From Paramecium sonneborni (taxonomy: Eukaryota; Ciliophora; Oligohymenophorea; Peniculida; Parameciidae): DNA of 64,000 nt. The position numbers and the translations under genes were made by a program. Under the pieces are notes generated by a model that worked only from the letters and a program-made list of their open reading frames with translations, was not told the origin of the DNA and made no database searches. Positions 1 through 12,249 of this stretch are shown here, one piece after another. The stretch is from positions 720,472 to 784,471 of the forward strand of contig CAJJDN010000015.1 of NCBI GenBank assembly GCA_905182985.1. The letters are read 5' to 3'. Position 1 is the stretch's first letter, and the number at the start of each line of letters is the position of its first letter.

Positions 1-711
1 TCCCTAAATCTTTCAATACTTCTTTTAAATTTGCTGATGCCTTTGATTCACCAACAGCCATTAAATCAAGCTTTCTATTCTTCAAGAATTCAGATATCTT
101 TTAACTTTCCTCATCCAAATCATCCTATAAATCCATTAATTCTTTCTGCTTCTTGATTAGATGATCTTAATTCCTAGCATTTTTCATATCTTCACCTGTA
201 TCTGTCCATTTTTCTGCAAATACTTTCTTTACCATCTTTTTTACTACAGGTTACAGTTACACTATTTAATGAGCCATTTTATTAGTTTCTCTTTCTTCTG
301 ATTAATCTACAGATTTTCTCCTTTATTATATCATATTTTTCTGTAAACTTTCAAGCATTTTATCAGGTTGCACTTCAAAATTAGTATTTATTCTACTTTA
401 TAATGAAATCTATACTTTAATATATAATGAACAATCAAATTTTAACCATTATAAATTTTATTTAAAGCCTATCTTAATTCACTAAAGTGTGCAACTTCTA
501 ACATCTCACTTATCTCATATAATACAATTTAATATATTTCATGCATTGTTTTCATTAATTCCATTAATTTTGGTTTTGTTAGATCTTTAGATTATTTTTA
601 TTTAAAATCATGATCTACTTTTGATAATAACTTATCCAATTTTGCTATTTTTTGAATATCTAAACCTCCAGCAAATTAATTATCAATTTCTGAAAATCTA
701 GCTTCAGCCAT
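1..711 (-). CDS. Coiled-coil protein, 3' end cut by window edge
   Basis: Begins with ATG at 711-709 (MAEARFSEIDNQ) and runs leftwards off the window, so the C-terminus is missing. A 23-nt intron at 393-415 joins HYILK to INTNFEVQ and restores frame. The roughly 228 visible residues are charged and helical, rich in K/E/L, with no recognisable catalytic motif; the last part (KKMVKKVFAEKWTDTGED onward) looks like a coiled coil. It is divergent from the next gene, with the two ATGs only 43 bp apart, so they may share a promoter region. I do not recognise the family. Confidence 0.75.
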
Positions 712-754
712 TGAAATTGTTTATAAAAATTATATAATTTTTTAGTTAAATAAG

Positions 755-1339
755 ATGTCTAAACTATTTAAATACAAAAAAGTTGGAAACAGCCTTGTTA
801 TTACAACTAAAGATTCTGTTGAATTAATGGAATAATTGAGAACAGAACATTCAAATCTGAGCAAATCCATTATAGATCTAGAAACAAAAAAATAATTGAT
901 TGAAGATAAAATGAGAGAATTATCAATAAAGTTAAATTCCTTTTACTAACATAGTGATTAACCAGATATTCCAAAGTTAATTTATAGACTACCTTCTTGT
1001 GATTAAGAATAAGATTAAAGAACGTTAGACGATGAGGTAATCTTTCAAATCAATGACTATTAAGAATTCATTCCAAATTTTTAAGAAAATTAAATTAAAA
1101 CAAAAAAAGAACTATTCGATTATTTTAGTTACAAATCAGATGTTAAAGATCTCTTTGATAATCTTGATGATACAATCAAACTTAAAAAACTAGCTGAAGA
1201 ATTTGGAATCAAATCCAATAATATAAATAAACTGAAATAACAAATGAAAACAATTTATAATTACTTACAGAATTAATCATTTCCATCATCATGGAATAAT
1301 ATATATAATACTGATTTATTTGATAAATTAGAAATTTGA
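755..1339 (+). CDS. Hypothetical protein, 194 aa
   Basis: A single intronless frame from ATG to TGA with many in-frame TAA/TAG codons read as Gln. The N-terminal half (residues about 20-60, including LRTEHSNLSKSIIDLETKK) looks like a coiled coil; the C-terminal half is mixed, with an acidic stretch (DVKDLFDNLDDTIKLKKLAEEF). No signal peptide, membrane segment or known motif was seen. It is divergent from the gene to its left and convergent with the long coiled-coil gene to its right, with only 35 bp between the two stops. Function not recognised. Confidence 0.7.
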
Positions 1340-1374
1340 TTAATGTATCATAACTAGTAATAAATAATTATAAT

Positions 1375-4228
1375 TCAATTTTTTCTATGTAAATCTATTT
1401 TCTCTCCCCATCTCTTCTCTAATCTTTCTAAATTTGCTACAGTTTCATCATACTTTCTCTTTAATATTTGATATTCTTCATTTCTCTCTTATAATTCTCT
1501 GGATTTTCTATTCATTTCATTTGTAAACCCATTTATTTTTTATTATAAGCTTAAATTTTCTCTAGATAAATTCTCTAAAGCAATCTAAAGATCTTATTAT
1601 CTTAATACTGATCCTAAAATAAGAATAAAATAAAATTAATACTCCTACTATCATCTGACATCTTCTTGTTTTAAACTTCCCTTCTCATCTCTTCTAAATT
1701 TTAATGTAATTATTCTGTTTCTTCTTTTCTCTTTTTTAACATCTCACTTAAATGTTATTATTCTTATCTAGATTATGCTAATTCATTTTTATAACCGACA
1801 ATTGTAGCTTAATGTTGATTTATTACCATCCCTTATCTTAATAATTCTTCTTAAATATTAAAATTATTGCTCCTAACTTTTTCTACTTCTGATTTTAATG
1901 CTTCTATTTAATCATTTTTACTTTATAATTCTACTTAAAGTTATTATTCTCTTTAATCAAAATCAAATGAAGTTAATGCATTTCTTTTATCTAGCATTTT
2001 TATTTATTATTCCATAGCTTATTTTAAATCTACAATTTCTTATTCTTTCACTTATAACAGTTCTTCTTATTATAACCTAACATTTTTTAATCTTCTTTCT
2101 AAATCATTAACATTCTCTTAACAAAGTCTTTTCTATACTTCATATTAATCCTTCATACCACCCATTTCTTCAATCAATTCATTTAATTATCTTTCTTTTT
2201 CTTAAGTTTTCCTAGCTTACAACGATATCATCTCATTTAACTCGGTTACTTAATATTTCATCTCAGATTTTACAGCCTACATTTATTTATCAAGTTTCTC
2301 ATATTCCACTCTCATTTTTTATTCATTTTATTTCAATCCTTCTATTTATTAAAGTAATTATTATTGTAATGTTGTTTATTACTATAATTACTAATTCATT
2401 TAATCATGTTATATTTGAAGCTATTAATTTCTATCTGTGTTTTTCTTTAGTTCACCTTTTGTAAATGATAATTCTTGATTTTATTAATCTAGTTTTTTTT
2501 CTGCATTTCTTAACTCCTCTTACAATTTCCCTTTTTTAATATCAATCTGTTTAAATTCTTCTAATAACTTTTAATAATCTTGTTTTGCTATCTAAATCTT
2601 ATCTTCTGCTCCTTTTATCATTTAATTATAATTGTTTATCTAATTTCTATATTCTCTATCTAATTCATTTTTTTATTTTTAAAGATTAGATACTTCTATT
2701 TCTTTATTTTATAAACCATTCTTTAATTATTCATTCAAAATTTCTAAATTATTACAAATCTAAATAGATTATTCTTCAGAAATACTTTTTTCTTTTAAAA
2801 TTGATTTTATTTTATCTTCTAATTTCTAAATCATTTCATTTTTACTATCGATCACTTTTGAATCAACTTAATTATGAGCCATCTCAGCTTTTAAATTATC
2901 ATTCTCTATCTAAAGTTATAATAATTTTAATTCCAATTATTCTGATTATTTTGAACTACTAGCATGAATTGATTTAAGAATTTATGGTGATTTAGGAATC
3001 TCTTTTTATTAATTCTTCTCTGTCAATAATTATTTGTATTTTTATTCCAATTGTTCAAGTTCGTTTTAAAGTTATTGATTTTTTATTTTATAATTATTAA
3101 TTTCATCAACTTATAATCTGTTATTGTTTTAACTTGACAAATTTTTATAACTTTCTAATTAAATGATTTTATTTTTAAGTTCTTCATTTTCTTTTTGATT
3201 TATTTAAAGACATTCAAATACTCGATTAAATTCTTTATTAGCTTGATTTGCTTTTTCTTCAGCTATTTATTTTTTTTTAATTTCTTCTGCTACTTTTTAT
3301 TCTTATTCTATTAAATTTTTATTTAACTAAAATTATCAATTAATAATTACTTTTTAATTCTCTTAAACCAGCGCTGTCATTTTTGTTTATAATTATTCAA
3401 GGATATTTTTTAATTTATTGTAATCTTCTGCCATAGTAGAAATCTTTGAATCATTATCAGATGCTGCAATAGGTTCATTATTTGCTATTTCTTCTATTTT
3501 TCTAAAATTAGCTAAAATTTCAATCATTTTATCATTAATTTGATCAGGTAATCTAACATCTCCCATCATCTTCTGGATAGATGACATTAAATCTCTTAAA
3601 GAACCAGATATTTTAAAAATTTCAGTTTATAACTTTGGTTTTGATTAGATCAGATTAATATTTTATGAAGATAATCTACTATTACCTACAGTAGGATGAT
3701 TATCTGTGAATGAAGACTTTGCTTATAATTATTAATAATTTTCTTTTGAATCAATAAGAGTTGTTCCATCTTTTTTGGTTGTATTACTTTTTCTTTCTGT
3801 TATTAAATCTTTATTTGCATCACTTTAAAAAGTTCCTGCAAAAGTCTTGTTATATTCATATTTATAAGTTTCATATTATGGTTTAAATTCATTTTAAGAT
3901 TTAATTGCTTCTTGTTGATTATGTGGCTTAAAAATATCATTGTTCTGTGATCCATTTTTTACACTAGGCTTATATTGATAGGAGTTGTCTAATTTTTAAG
4001 GAGGTGAAGGTTAAATAATTATGTTATTTTAGTTTACTTACTTAGCATCAAATTGAGGTGATTAAATATATGGGGAAGGACCATATTATTAAATCTTTGC
4101 TTATGATTATGTTTTTGGACAATAGATTTATTTATCTGGAGATTACATAGAAAAATTTCCCATATCTTTAGATACAGAGAATTGCCTATTTATTGCTTAA
4201 ATTTGGGTTGGCTTTTATACACTTTTCA
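1375..4228 (-). CDS. Long coiled-coil protein, about 940 aa
   Basis: Starts at ATG 4228 (MKSVQKPTQIQAINRQ) and ends at TGA 1375-1377 (HRKN stop). The first 170 or so residues are Q/N/P/S-rich and low in complexity; the remainder is almost continuous heptad-like coiled coil rich in K, E, Q, L and N. A 29-nt intron at 1614-1642 is clear. The total length implies at least one more small intron, which I did not place. This architecture fits a cytoskeletal, basal-body or cortical scaffold, but that is inference from composition only; no family motif is visible. Confidence 0.75.
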
Positions 4229-4326
4229 TTATATGCAGTTAAATAACTTTATTTATTTTTCTGTTAAAAATTAATATATTATTTTACTAATATTAATGCT
4301 AATTTTTAATTGAAACTACATTTAAA

Positions 4327-4563
4327 ATGTAAAATATTTCAAATTATAATAGGCAGTATAAAGAATTTATAGTAGATTCTATAGTGCTAATTAAAAAATT
4401 AAAATAGGGCATCGATAAAATATCCTGTTCTCTTAATATTGATTTTCTTTGTAAAAAACTCTATATCAATAAATCAACGCTTTTCACTAATGGAAATTTT
4501 AAATACAAGATGCAAACCTCTATCTTTCGTAATTTTTATCTTTTTAGTTCATTTTATAATTGA
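4327..4563 (+). CDS. Possible small ORF, 78 aa
   Basis: ATG to TGA without introns, beginning MQNISNYNRQYKEFIVDS. It follows the 5' end of the coiled-coil gene by about 100 bp. With TGA as the only stop in this AT-rich DNA, an open frame of this length is not rare by chance, and nothing in the peptide is recognisable. Reported because it fills an otherwise empty stretch. Confidence 0.25.
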
Positions 4564-5190
4564 TTTCAAAGAATGAATAGTGATTTGGTTTGTATAATTA
4601 TCATAGATTGAGAAATCGTTGTATAATCTATATTAAGAAGAAATTATAAAATTTTAAACATCAAATAAAAAAAAACAACAGGTTCAAATAACTGATTTTA
4701 TTTGCAAAATAATATCAGTTATTTAATTTAAGTCAATATTTAAGATGTTACCAATAACTTTTCAGCAATAATAAATAATGTATTTTTATAAAATACATCT
4801 AAAAATTTAGTAATAAGTGCCAGTCTTAAAATGATGGCAAAATAATAAAAGTTTAATAGTTAATAGATAAAGTTCTATTGTTTTTAACCTTTATGCAGAT
4901 TTACATAAAATTTACGATTTTTATGAAATATTGAAAATACAAGAGAATAGCATTCTTCTTTCAAGTATTTCATGTTTGATAATTGTTAAAATTTAAATCT
5001 TAAATCTAATTTAGACTAAATAAAACAATAAAGAGAAATTAATATAATTTAAGTAAAAAGATTTAGGGTTTCATTATTTAAAGAAAATAATAATAAAACT
5101 TATTTTCCTATTTTTTAGATTAAGGTGTTTATCTTGAACGATATTTCTATTTTTTGTTATTAATTTTTAGATATTTTATAAATTTATATT
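4564..5190. other. Intergenic stretch, nothing recognised
   Basis: AT-rich DNA between the possible small ORF and the nucleotidyltransferase gene. No open frame with protein-like composition and no structured RNA signal was seen on either strand. Confidence 0.5.
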
Positions 5191-6226
5191 ATGTAATTCA
5201 ACTATAACTAAGCTTTTGAGGATTAATTGCTAAATTTAATAACTTAGGAAGTACCAAATACTTTAAATGAATCTTTAGAAGCATTGGCAAAAGCTATAAA
5301 GATGAGTAAATTAAAAGGAACTCTATATCCTTTTGGATCATTTTGTAATGGATTTGGAAGTGAGACAAAGGATTTAGATTGTGTATTTTTAACACCTTGT
5401 GATGATAAACCTTCAAGTTTATTTAGATAAATTCTAAATGGGATAAGAGCCTATAATTAGGAAAATCTATAGCCTATATTATAAGTAAAGGCAAATATAA
5501 ATCAAGCAAAGGTATGAGATAATATAGTAATAAAAGGTACCAATTCTTAAAATGGTTGATATAACTAATAATGTAGATATTGACTTAAGTGTTAATAATA
5601 TAAATGGAATTGCTAATTCAAAATTATTGTATGAATATTCCTAACTTCATCCAAAAATAAAATAAACAGGATTATTATTAAAGCTGTGGGGCAAAAGAAA
5701 TAGATTAATCAAAACTGGTTCTTTATCATCTTATAGTATGATCCTCTTTTTGATACACTTTTTATAAATTAAATATAAAGTGCCTTATTTATCTGATTTT
5801 AAACTAACTTCATAACATTTAAAGAATCTAGAACATTTAGAAAATAATCCTTATTTTTAGATAGGTTTAAAGGTTGATTTACCTGAACTTACTTAAGCAT
5901 CTTTGCAATAAATATTGTTTGAATTCTTCTTATATTATTAACCATAAGGTGAATTTGAATAAAAAAATATATATATATCAATAAATAGTTAACCTTTAAA
6001 TAAAATTCAGAATAATTTTATATTAAAAATTTAAGATCCAATTAATTTCAGATAGGATCCAAGTAAAAGATTTGAAAATTAATGCTTGTAATTTTAGAAA
6101 GCTTTTGAGAAAGCTAAAAATATGATTTAAAAACATGATATAAGCACATTCAATAATATTGATAAAGCAGAAGAGGATAAAATTAAAAAGCATAATAAAA
6201 TAGTTAAGCAATTTAAATAAAACTGA
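5191..6226 (+). CDS. Cid1/GLD2-type RNA nucleotidyltransferase (poly(A)/poly(U) polymerase)
   Basis: 336 aa. Two exons with a 25-nt intron at 5512-5536, splicing NQAK to VPILKMVD. The nucleotidyltransferase signature is clear: G-S at residues 50-51 (YPFGSFCNGFG) followed by D-L-D (TKDLDCVF), with a third acidic site in NNVDIDLSV. The PAP/25A-associated core motif follows (LLLKLWGKRN then GSLSSYSMILFLIHFLQ), typical of Cid1, GLD2 and TUTase enzymes that add A or U to RNA 3' ends. It lacks the RNA-binding domain of canonical poly(A) polymerase and is short, as expected for non-canonical enzymes. In Paramecium such enzymes could act in small-RNA pathways, but that is inference. The last 85 nt are repeated at 7324-7408 by the assembly duplication. 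Confidence 0.85.
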
Positions 6227-7322
6227 AGATTCTCCTAAAAATAAAGAAAATTATGATTATATAAATTAATATATTGATATTTATTTATTCAATTAATTCA
6301 ATATTTTACAACTCCTGCTTAGGACATATGAAAGTCTAGAACTTCTACTTCAGTTGAATTCAAATTTCCATTATGTCCACAACCTAAAGGAATAAAGGAT
6401 CCTAAATAAATTTTTAATGATTCATTAATTTTTGAAGCTTTATAAATAATTATCAATACTAGATTTTTTTTCTTCATTTTCTTTTGGTTCATTTTAAATT
6501 GATTAATTTGATGGGTGTTAATGTTAATTTCTCATAGTTTTTTTAAAGTTTTCCCTCATCAACTTAAGTCTTTGAATAATTAATTCCAAATCTTATATTA
6601 ACTTGAATAGTAATAAATAAATACTCTAATTCCATTATTAGTATCTAAATTATTTTTTTCATTTTTAATTAAAGTTTCTATTTTATTAATGTTAGATGTA
6701 AATCTTGCAAATGCTAATTTTTAACAAACTACAGTGTTCATTTTTTTTTTGGAAATATTTTTAAGAGGAAGATATGATCCCCAGAAAAATATACTAAGTA
6801 AATAATCAAGAAAGACTTCATATTATTATGATTCTTTGAAAGCTGTAAAAACATCATTCAATGTCATAGAAGCAGTTTCAAAAGATTCAAAACATTCATA
6901 AACTTTGTTCACAAATTTAAGGAGATTTTCATTTAATTTTTCTTTTTCAGATAATGTATAAGGACCTGCTAATTATGAAACCTTAAACATAGTATTTATT
7001 ATTATTCATACCTCATCAATATCAATAGCTATATTTTAATTTTGTGAAAATTGTTTTTCGATTTCTTGTGATTCATTTAAATAAGTGGAATATGAATCAT
7101 CTAAAGTTTTTTTGCTTCTTTCAGTTTATAAATCTTTCATTATATATTGAATTCTATTTATTAAATTTGATATATAACTTACCTTTTATTAGCTTCAAAA
7201 AATGTTAACATTTCTTATTTATTTAATAATTAAGAATACCAAATATCATAGAATGCTGTGCTATCTGATTTCGGAATAAAAGGAATATATTTTAATATTT
7301 TTTAGCTGAATTTTTCTTTTTA
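6142..7322. repeat. Direct copy A of a 1.18-kb duplicated block, abutting N at 7323
   Basis: Bases 6142-7322 recur at 7324-8504 with a constant offset of 1182 and no differences at the places I compared. The copies are separated by a single N. The block holds the 3' end of the nucleotidyltransferase gene and the 3' half of the convergent hydrolase gene. The simplest reading is two contigs whose overlapping ends were placed side by side instead of merged. Confidence 0.9.
6298..7322 (-). other. Truncated second copy of the hydrolase 3' half (assembly duplicate)
   Basis: Identical to 7480-8504 of the alpha/beta hydrolase gene, but cut at its 5' side by the N at 7323, so it has no start. It carries the same three small introns and the same stop (VVKY then TGA). 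Probably not a real extra gene fragment; it disappears if the duplicated block is merged. Confidence 0.85.
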
Positions 7323-7323
7323 N
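7323..7323. other. Single N between direct copies (assembly join)
   Basis: One unknown base sits exactly between the two identical 1181-bp copies, as when a scaffolder inserts a minimal gap between overlapping contig ends. Confidence 0.9.
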
Positions 7324-8504
7324 AAGCACATTCAATAATATTGATAAAGCAGAAGAGGATAAAATTAAAAAGCATAATAAAATAGTTAAGCAATTTAAAT
7401 AAAACTGAAGATTCTCCTAAAAATAAAGAAAATTATGATTATATAAATTAATATATTGATATTTATTTATTCAATTAATTCAATATTTTACAACTCCTGC
7501 TTAGGACATATGAAAGTCTAGAACTTCTACTTCAGTTGAATTCAAATTTCCATTATGTCCACAACCTAAAGGAATAAAGGATCCTAAATAAATTTTTAAT
7601 GATTCATTAATTTTTGAAGCTTTATAAATAATTATCAATACTAGATTTTTTTTCTTCATTTTCTTTTGGTTCATTTTAAATTGATTAATTTGATGGGTGT
7701 TAATGTTAATTTCTCATAGTTTTTTTAAAGTTTTCCCTCATCAACTTAAGTCTTTGAATAATTAATTCCAAATCTTATATTAACTTGAATAGTAATAAAT
7801 AAATACTCTAATTCCATTATTAGTATCTAAATTATTTTTTTCATTTTTAATTAAAGTTTCTATTTTATTAATGTTAGATGTAAATCTTGCAAATGCTAAT
7901 TTTTAACAAACTACAGTGTTCATTTTTTTTTTGGAAATATTTTTAAGAGGAAGATATGATCCCCAGAAAAATATACTAAGTAAATAATCAAGAAAGACTT
8001 CATATTATTATGATTCTTTGAAAGCTGTAAAAACATCATTCAATGTCATAGAAGCAGTTTCAAAAGATTCAAAACATTCATAAACTTTGTTCACAAATTT
8101 AAGGAGATTTTCATTTAATTTTTCTTTTTCAGATAATGTATAAGGACCTGCTAATTATGAAACCTTAAACATAGTATTTATTATTATTCATACCTCATCA
8201 ATATCAATAGCTATATTTTAATTTTGTGAAAATTGTTTTTCGATTTCTTGTGATTCATTTAAATAAGTGGAATATGAATCATCTAAAGTTTTTTTGCTTC
8301 TTTCAGTTTATAAATCTTTCATTATATATTGAATTCTATTTATTAAATTTGATATATAACTTACCTTTTATTAGCTTCAAAAAATGTTAACATTTCTTAT
8401 TTATTTAATAATTAAGAATACCAAATATCATAGAATGCTGTGCTATCTGATTTCGGAATAAAAGGAATATATTTTAATATTTTTTAGCTGAATTTTTCTT
8501 TTTA
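7324..8504. repeat. Direct copy B of the 1.18-kb block
   Basis: Second copy, offset +1182 from 6142-7322. It is continuous with the rest of the hydrolase gene on its right. Its left end (7324-7408) repeats the last codons of the nucleotidyltransferase gene. Confidence 0.9.
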
Positions 8505-10026
8505 ATCACTTTATTTAAACTAATATTAAATATAAGAGAATACATTTTCATCATTTTAATAAGAACCTCCAAATTCTTTCAGAAATATTTCTTTAGTAAC
8601 ATCAACTTTGAGTGATGATAGAAATGGAATAACTTCATCTTTTTAATCTAAAGCTAAAATCTTATAACTTTAGCATTCAACATATGATTTAGCAGAGTTA
8701 TAATCCCATGAAGTTAATAATTTAAACAAAAAACTAGCATATTTAGAAAATCCCACTTAAGCAATCCTACTGATACTTGAAAAAGTTCTATCTGCAAATA
8801 ATAAATTGCATTATCTAACTCTACCTAAATGGCATGCTACCATTCCTCCTAAAGATTCCCCATGAAATATCAATTAATTTACTTTTAAATGTGATGTAAC
8901 ATAATCACATATTGATTCTGCATCTTTCATTATGTCTTTTGTATTTGGTAATCCTTAACTTTCACAATAACCTCTATAATTCCATAAAAACATATTTATT
9001 CCACGTTTTAAATAATAATCAATCCATTCTGATTCATAATACATATATTCATAGTATCCTGCATTTGGTTAGCAAAATATAACTGTACGATCATTATTTT
9101 CAGTATCATCTTCATTTGCGTATATATAAAAACTTTAATAATATATATTTTTTTATTTACCAATCAATTAATTTTCCATCGTATCCTTAAACTTTAAATC
9201 TTTTAGTTTTAAAAGTATTTTCTAGTTCAACTCTCATTTAATCAACTGTCCCAAGAGTTTTATTAAAGATCCATCTCTCAATATTTTAAATAATATTCTT
9301 AGTCTCATATATTCCTTATAATTAATCTATTAAGTTTTCCAAAATTATTAGTAAATTTGAACATTGTTCAGAATCAACATTAAAATTTTGTTTACAATAA
9401 TTGATAACTTCTAAAGGATTATCTAAAAGATCATACAAAGGTTTAGATTCAATTAAAATATCCTTTAGATTCTATTCTAATTATTAACATAAACCAAATA
9501 GATGTTTTTATTGCTCGTTTAATTCTTTTCTATAATTTAATGAAGAAAAAGTATTTAAAAATGATTACAATGTTTTTTTAATTGGTACCAAATCTTCAAC
9601 ATTTACTTCTTTGATACTAATTTACATTATTAAAATTACTCAGGTAATTACAATAATTTTCTTATCAAATTTTATAAATCTTCCATTCTTTTATTTGCTC
9701 TTCTAGCTAAGGCTTTTGCATATCTATTTTCTACATTCCTTCTCCATAGCCAATAAGAACCTGGAAATACAAATAATCTTATTGTATTTTTTATGAAAAC
9801 ATAAAATCCAACAAAAAAAATCTAAAATTAAGTTAATGAATTTTGAATTACAAAATGGCCTAGATACCCAAAATGCAATACAATCAACCAATCTATGAGA
9901 TATAAGATTCCAAATATTAATATAACAACTCCGGTTATAGCCATTATTTTCTTTTGTCCATCTGTAATTTACATAATTAAATTAAAAAAATAATATTTTT
10001 CATAGTATACTTAACTTTTCTTTCAT
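7480..10026 (-). CDS. Membrane-anchored alpha/beta hydrolase
   Basis: Model of 776 aa with seven introns of 22-49 nt; the spliced length is a multiple of three. The N-terminal part has two hydrophobic helices (MAITGVVILIFGILYLIDW and a second around NSLTQFQIFFVGFYVF), then a basic segment. A 35-nt intron at 9617-9651 joins this to a helical region and the hydrolase core: a strand-turn WNYRGYCESQG and the nucleophile elbow HGESLGG, with the catalytic Ser in GxSxG. The C-terminal 300 or so residues are helical and end in CGHNGNLNSTEVEV. The substrate is unknown; the family includes lipases, thioesterases and peptidases. Start uncertain: an in-frame ATG at 10086 overlaps the upstream kinase stop, 10026 needs a long 49-nt intron, and 9944 is a third choice. 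The hydrolase part alone could also start at 9627. Confidence 0.75.
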
Positions 10027-10082
10027 AAGATTAAGTTTATTTTCATCTCTCCCATAGTATTGATACTATAATGAAAAATATA

Positions 10083-11375
10083 TCATACGATTAAAAGTTA
10101 ACATTCATTCAACTTTTGAATAAATTCTTCTTATTATTTTTATTCCTTTAAATTATTTAATTTATCTATAAAGTAACTTAAGAAATCTGCATTGCTCATA
10201 TTCTCAATAGAATTTTAAATATTCTATTTAGTTTCACTAAATTTCTGTTTTGTATTAGAATCAGATTTAGAGTCATTTTTTTTTTAATCTGAAGAATTAT
10301 TTTTATTAAAATATGTAGTTTATTTATGTGATTTTTATGTATAACTAGTATTAATTTTAACTAGATCTTTACTCTCTGAAATAATTTTACTATTATCTTA
10401 AGGACTAGGATCTGGAGTAATTCTTCTTTTTATAGTTGTAGTTTTATGACTTCTATCTAAATGTGCGCTCCTAGTCATTTATTTTCTATTTCTTAGATGT
10501 TTCTGAAGTATTTCAGCTAATTATATAAGTTCACATCTATATTTAGGATTGTAAACTAATAGATTTCTAATTGCTTCAGTGCTACCATTTGAAATGGGAT
10601 GTTTGAAAAATAACACCTAATCTTATTAGTATTATTTAAGCTTTCTAATTAAATCTTCTAATTCCATAGAGAAAAAGGGCACAACACCTTAAGATAACTG
10701 ATACTAAATTACCAAATATCATCTCAAAATACAAAACACCCAAAGACCATATATCAGTTTTGTGATTATAATCTTGTTTCAATAGAGTCTCAGGAGACAT
10801 ATATAAAGGAGAACCTACTTATAATTTCCTATCCTCAAATTTTAGTTAATCTTATTATATAGCAAATCCAAAATCAGCTAATCTTACTTCTCCATTATGT
10901 ATCAAAATATTGGATGGTTTAATATCTCTATGTATTATTTCTTTAATAAATTTATTATATACATTTCTATTATAAATATAAAAGGGCTTCTGCTACCTGT
11001 AAAATATACACAATTACTTAATCTTCAGGTATTTAATCTTGTTTTTTCAAAATTTATAAAATATCTAACTCAAAATTAAATTCAAATACCCGTTTCACAA
11101 TATTCTAATACAATATAAAAGTTGTTAATAGTTTCATAATGTGCATACATTTTAAGAATATATTAATGATTTAGCTGTTTTAGAATTTCTATCTCATTCC
11201 TTAGCATCTACTCAAAGAAACTTTTAACTTATTTTTTATTGATTTGTTTGATTGCTACTATTTATTTTGATATTTAGTGATATCCCTTAAAAACATGACC
11301 AAATTATCCTGAACCAACTTTATATTCATCAGATTAAAGATAAGCATATTCTCCAATGACTTTTTCATTAAGCAT
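10083..11375 (-). CDS. ULK-like serine/threonine protein kinase
   Basis: 406 aa after removing three introns (25, 22 and 25 nt; the first at 11065-11089). The kinase domain is at the N-terminus: glycine loop VGSGQFGHVFKG, VAIKQI lysine, catalytic loop [11 protein letters not shown] as LADFGFAI, activation segment [11 protein letters not shown] and DIWSLGV. All catalytic residues are present, so it should be active. The tail from about residue 260 is basic, S/T/Q-rich and ends in a short coiled coil. The closest feel is the ULK/ATG1-like group, though subfamily assignment by eye is uncertain. Its TGA stop (10085-10083) overlaps an ATG in the next gene's frame. Confidence 0.85.
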
Positions 11376-12249
11376 ATTAAAATTTTAAATAATTTAACAT
11401 AATGGATAAAAAAATTATAATATCAAATACTTTTTATTATTTTTTAAAATCCAAATGTCATTCCTAAATTTTAAATCAAAATTTCAAAGCCATCTTATAA
11501 AAACTTTCTTAATAAAGATATTAATAGAAAGAATCTTTTATATCTGATTAAATAATTTAATATCTATAATACACATAGAATAAAACTTGTTTTTGAATTC
11601 ACTAGTAAATTAAAAAATAAAGAAAATTCAATTAGATTAAAATCAAAACTAAGATTCATAAATTAAAACAATCCAAAATTTTTAAAATAAGTTAAGCATT
11701 AGTAAAGAGAGATTCTGTAATAAATTTATTAGTTTAAAATGTAAAGATAAGTTAATAATACAATTATCCAATGAATTAAAAGAAAGATAAGTGGAATATA
11801 ATAAGGTACTAAAATTATGTATTTTAGATACATTTTACATTCACAATAATAAATTATAGAAGATTGTTTTTTGAAAATTTTATAATATAGGTTAAATTAA
11901 CTTTCAATTAATTAAGCTATGATCTTAAGATCTAATTTTATTCAAAAATAAAAAATTTATAAAATGAAATGTTGTAAATTAAATAGTTTTTTTTCTTTTT
12001 TTCTTCTTTTTAATAAGAAGACCAATTAATAATATTGAAGAAATTTAATTCTGAATTGTTAAGTGGAGGGAAAAAAATAAAAAATATATGTGGGATTTCT
12101 TAAAGTTAAAAAATGTAAAATAATATATAAACATGATGATTTAAATAAATTAATCTGATTATGTCGTATGGAAAAATTTGATAAACTATTTAAACCTTTT
12201 GCAAAAAAAATTAAATGATTATCATAATTTATAATCAAATATATAAATA
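11376..12249. other. Intergenic stretch with overlapping open frames, no gene assigned
   Basis: On the + strand around 11500-11800 two frames stay open for about 80 codons each, one with protein-like composition (HRIKLVFEFTSKL). Neither has a convincing start or splice structure, and open frames this long occur by chance when only TGA stops. A decayed or small unannotated gene is possible. Confidence 0.35.
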
